This document shows, one piece after another, positions 4,650 through 7,159 of a DNA stretch of 7,159 bases. How positions within the stretch are numbered: the first letter of the stretch is position 1; each line of letters begins with the position of its first letter. The position numbers and the translations under genes are program-made. The notes under the pieces were generated by a model. It made no database searches and was not told the DNA's origin. It worked only from the letters and a program-made list of their open reading frames with translations. Origin of the DNA: an uncultured Fretibacterium sp. (GTDB lineage Bacteria > Synergistota > Synergistia > Synergistales > Aminobacteriaceae); contig CAJPSE010000082.1 of assembly GCA_905373185.1 (NCBI GenBank), positions 1-7,159 of the forward strand, given 5' to 3'.

Positions 4650-7130
4650 ATGAAGTGGTTGGGGATTTTTGCATGTGTTCTGTGCGCGGCGCTCCCGTTC
4701 TGCGGTTGGCCTGCATGGGCCCAGGGGGGGACGCAGTACGTCGTTACGGCGCGCATCACGCCGCTGTTCGAGACCGTCAAGAACGTCAGGTCCGCGCCCG
4801 GCGGAAAATGGAAGGATATCCCCTATGACGAGGGGATCCTGGGCGTGCTGGTCTACGGAGACCTCGTGGAGGGGGGGCCCTCCTCTAAAAAAGGATGGCT
4901 GTCCCTGTCCGGACCGGAGGGGACGTCGGGCATCGTCGAGGCCGCGGCGCTGACGCCCATGCCCCAATACGAGCCGGTGGACGCGAAGCCCTATCAGGTG
5001 ATGAAGGATGGGACGGTGCCCTTCCTGCTGCCGGGGCAGCGCCCCGTCTCGGAGTTCCATTCCTTCTCCCTGCCGCGCGGGGCCGTGGTCACCGCGGAGG
5101 GGCGGGCGAGGGATGCCGGGGGGACGGCGTGGCTGCTCTGCATCTTCGGCACGGACTACTCCGACGGGGGCTCGGGATCGGACCGCCGCGGCGGTTGGCT
5201 GCCCGAGTCCGAGCTCGTTGACCTGTCGGCCTCCAGGCCGGAGCTGTCGCGGGTGGAGGAGGACAAGCTCCCCGCAAGGCTGGATGGCGCCGAACGCAAG
5301 GCCCTGCTGAAGAACGGCTTCTACGTCGATCCCAAGCCCGTCCTTATAGAGTACCTGAACGAGGACGACATGGTGGACGCCTACAACGCCATCGACTCGC
5401 TCACCCCCCGCTTCATCACCGCGGACTTGCCGCTCCACGCGTTTCACCTCTACTTCGACCGGATGCTCCAGAAGGTGGAGCGGAAGGCGCTGCTGCCGCG
5501 TACCTTCGAGCTGCTGTCCGCCATGAACGAGGCCCTGAAGGACCTGCCCCACGACCTGGAGAGCTCGGAGCTGGGGCGAAACGCCGCCTCGATGGTCGTC
5601 GATTACCTCGTCCTCGCCAGGCACCTGCTGACGAACGGGGGCGCGGAAATACACGATAGACTCAAGCCGCTGGCCGAGGGCATCATGGCGGGGCAGGGCG
5701 TCCTGCTCAATCCCTTTACGGGGCTGCCGCAGGATCTCAGCCTCTTCGCCCCGCGCGGGCACTACACTCTGGACGAGGACTTTAAAGCCTATTTTCGTAC
5801 TACTTACTTGCTGGGGATGGCGTTCCCGCTGGACGACGAGGGAGGAGCCGCGGCCACGCTGTTGCTGTGCCACATCCTCTCCGTGCCGCAGGTCCAGGAA
5901 AAGTGGCGTGCACTCTACGACCCCATCCGCTACCTGGTCGGCAGTTCGAATGTCAACGCGTGGGATGACCTTGTCGAGGCGCTGAAACCGTTCAAGCTCG
6001 GGGACCTGGGCGACGCGGGCAGGGTGAAGGAGCTCCTGGACGTCCTGGACAGGACCGGAAAGGTCAGCGCCATCCAGAAGCTGCCCGGCAAGAAGTTCGC
6101 CATCCTGCCGCGCCGGATCACCTTCGACGCGATGATCTTCGATACGCTCACCCATCCCCGAACGAGCACGAATGAGGATAAGCGAGCCCTGCCCGACCCG
6201 CTGGACGTCATGGCGGTCCTGGGCTCGCCCCAGGCCCTGGACGAGGTCAAGCCCTACGAGAAGTTCAAGGACTACGGGGCCAACCTGAAGGCGCTGGAGG
6301 AGCGGTGGCCGGAGTACCGGAGCTCCGCGGACGGGGCGAACGTCTATACCGCCTGGCTCTCCGCCCTGCGCGGCTACAACGTCTCCGAGGGGTCGCAGCA
6401 GTTCTTCGCCCGCACCGCCGCCTGGGGCTACAAGAAGCTGACGACGGCGGAGGCCTCCATGGCCGAGCTGAAGCACGACACCATCCTCTACGCCGAGCAG
6501 AGCGGGGCCGAGATGGGGGACGGCGGAGACGAGTGGGAGGCCGGACCCTTCTCTCAGCCGTTTGCGCGCGGCTACGTGGAGCCGGAGCCGAAGCTCTACC
6601 GCGCCCTGGCGGAGAGCGCACGCAAGATCGGGGAGTTCCTGAGCCCCATGCTTCCCGGGGAGCACGAGTATTACCGTGAGAAATTTTCACAGTTCTCCGA
6701 GGAGATGGAGGCCCTGGCCGGCATCGCGGACCGTGCGCTCGAGGACGCGATGACGCCGTCGGATTTCCTGACCATCATCGAGCTGCGCCTGCCCTCGGTT
6801 CTGCCCGAGGATATCTACGAGGTCTACGACGAGAAAGCCCAGCATCAGCTGAAAATGGCCCTGGTCGCCGACGTGGCGACGGATGCTCCAGCCGGCAGGG
6901 CCCTCTTCATGGGGGTCGGGACGCCGCGCAGGCTCAGCGTCTACGTCAACGACAAGTCCGGCGGCTTCCGCGTGACGGAGGGGTATATGTTCTCCTACTA
7001 CACCTTCACCCAGGCTCTTGGAGAGGGGCGCATGGACGACGACCGGTGGAAGGCGATCGTCTACGACGCGAAGAGGCAGGACGAGCTGACGAAGTACCTG
7101 CCGGCCTGGCATGGCAAGCTGTACGAGTAG
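4650..7130 (+). CDS. Secreted DUF3160 protein with N-terminal SH3-like region
   Basis: From ATG 4650 the protein has 826 aa. A signal peptide is clear: Lys2, a hydrophobic core (about 4-20) and a likely signal peptidase I site AWA-QG after residue 24. No proper lipobox is present. Residues 28-105 (TARITPLFETVKNVRSAPGGKW, then DLVEGG and KKGWLSLS) look like a bacterial SH3 domain, and 115-191 may be a second SH3-like unit ending in GGWLPESELVDL. The DUF3160 region starts at about 215. It includes FITADLPLHAFHLYFDRMLQKVE (255-277) and closes with ADVATD (740-745), MGVGTPRRLSVYVN and GYMFSYYTFTQ, motifs I associate with this family. The biochemical function of DUF3160 is unknown; an extracytoplasmic location is inferred. 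GAGGTG (4632-4637) is 12 nt from the ATG but 6 nt from an in-frame TTG at 4644, which may be the true start. It is transcribed alone, divergent from the Cys/His-rich operon, and no terminator is visible before the window ends. Confidence 0.87.
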   Translation: MKWLGIFACVLCAALPFCGWPAWAQGGTQYVVTARITPLFETVKNVRSAPGGKWKDIPYDEGILGVLVYGDLVEGGPSSKKGWLSLSGPEGTSGIVEAAALTPMPQYEPVDAKPYQVMKDGTVPFLLPGQRPVSEFHSFSLPRGAVVTAEGRARDAGGTAWLLCIFGTDYSDGGSGSDRRGGWLPESELVDLSASRPELSRVEEDKLPARLDGAERKALLKNGFYVDPKPVLIEYLNEDDMVDAYNAIDSLTPRFITADLPLHAFHLYFDRMLQKVERKALLPRTFELLSAMNEALKDLPHDLESSELGRNAASMVVDYLVLARHLLTNGGAEIHDRLKPLAEGIMAGQGVLLNPFTGLPQDLSLFAPRGHYTLDEDFKAYFRTTYLLGMAFPLDDEGGAAATLLLCHILSVPQVQEKWRALYDPIRYLVGSSNVNAWDDLVEALKPFKLGDLGDAGRVKELLDVLDRTGKVSAIQKLPGKKFAILPRRITFDAMIFDTLTHPRTSTNEDKRALPDPLDVMAVLGSPQALDEVKPYEKFKDYGANLKALEERWPEYRSSADGANVYTAWLSALRGYNVSEGSQQFFARTAAWGYKKLTTAEASMAELKHDTILYAEQSGAEMGDGGDEWEAGPFSQPFARGYVEPEPKLYRALAESARKIGEFLSPMLPGEHEYYREKFSQFSEEMEALAGIADRALEDAMTPSDFLTIIELRLPSVLPEDIYEVYDEKAQHQLKMALVADVATDAPAGRALFMGVGTPRRLSVYVNDKSGGFRVTEGYMFSYYTFTQALGEGRMDDDRWKAIVYDAKRQDELTKYLPAWHGKLYE

Positions 7131-7159
7131 CGTCTGGGGCGCGGCCTCCCGTGTTTGTC

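Noticed and set aside
4650..4730. Lipoprotein signal in the DUF3160 protein
   Set aside because: Cys residues occur in the signal region, but none follows a proper lipobox at the right distance; AWA-QG fits signal peptidase I better.
4467..6665. 732-codon minus-strand frame antisense to the DUF3160 gene
   Set aside because: Long antisense open frames are expected in GC-rich genes; the plus frame has a signal peptide, domain motifs and a ribosome site.
1..7159. CRISPR array, tRNA, rRNA, transposase or prophage att site
   Set aside because: No spaced repeat array, cloverleaf, ribosomal segment or recombinase frame was seen on either strand.

Overview
The window is GC-rich bacterial DNA (GC-dominated third codon positions, Shine-Dalgarno-led starts, tightly packed operons). 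The mix of an anaerobe-type cobalamin nucleotide-loop cluster, a DUF134/UPF0251 regulator beside a Cys/His-rich peptide, and a secreted DUF3160 protein fits best with a high-GC anaerobe. My first guess is Synergistota, with high-GC Clostridia or sulfate reducers as alternatives. This taxonomic call is inference, as no rRNA or other marker gene is present.

Layout. (1) 1-666, minus: the N-terminal 222 codons of an SbcC/Rad50-like protein that runs off the left edge. It keeps the landmarks of the SbcC N-lobe but lacks the Walker A P-loop and the Q-loop glutamine. A TATAAT box about 110 bp upstream is its likely promoter. (2) 805-1377, minus: full-length CobU (adenosylcobinamide kinase/guanylyltransferase). 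(3) 1378-1522: a divergent intergenic region with a perfect 13-bp tandem duplication and a twin-hairpin, REP-like element that abuts the start of cobS. (4) 1523-3487, plus: a compact operon of cobS (cobalamin synthase), a short second CobU-like protein and a HAD-IIB phosphatase, with gaps of 4-5 nt. (5) 3488-3686: a convergent gap with one GC-rich hairpin. (6) 3687-4395, minus: a two-gene operon of a 104-aa Cys/His-rich repeat protein followed by a DUF134 DNA-binding protein. It is preceded by a TTGACA promoter and a perfect 12-bp palindrome. (7) 4396-4649: a divergent control region with a minus-facing terminator-like hairpin and an inverted repeat. (8) 4650-7130, plus: a large secreted DUF3160 protein with an N-terminal SH3-like region.

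How the genes work together. CobU activates adenosylcobinamide to adenosylcobinamide-GDP, and CobS joins it to alpha-ribazole to complete the lower loop of B12. The short CobU-like protein is transcribed with cobS and carries the conserved C-terminal EIGxGIVP motif that the long CobU lacks, so the two may work together. The HAD phosphatase occupies the place where a CobC phosphatase could be expected. The DUF134/Cys-His-rich pair looks like a small metal-responsive module. The DUF3160 protein acts outside the cytoplasm and has no known function. The most unusual items are the apparently ATPase-dead SbcC-like protein, the two CobU proteins with complementary motifs, and the metal-ligand-rich operon with its double CATATG sites.
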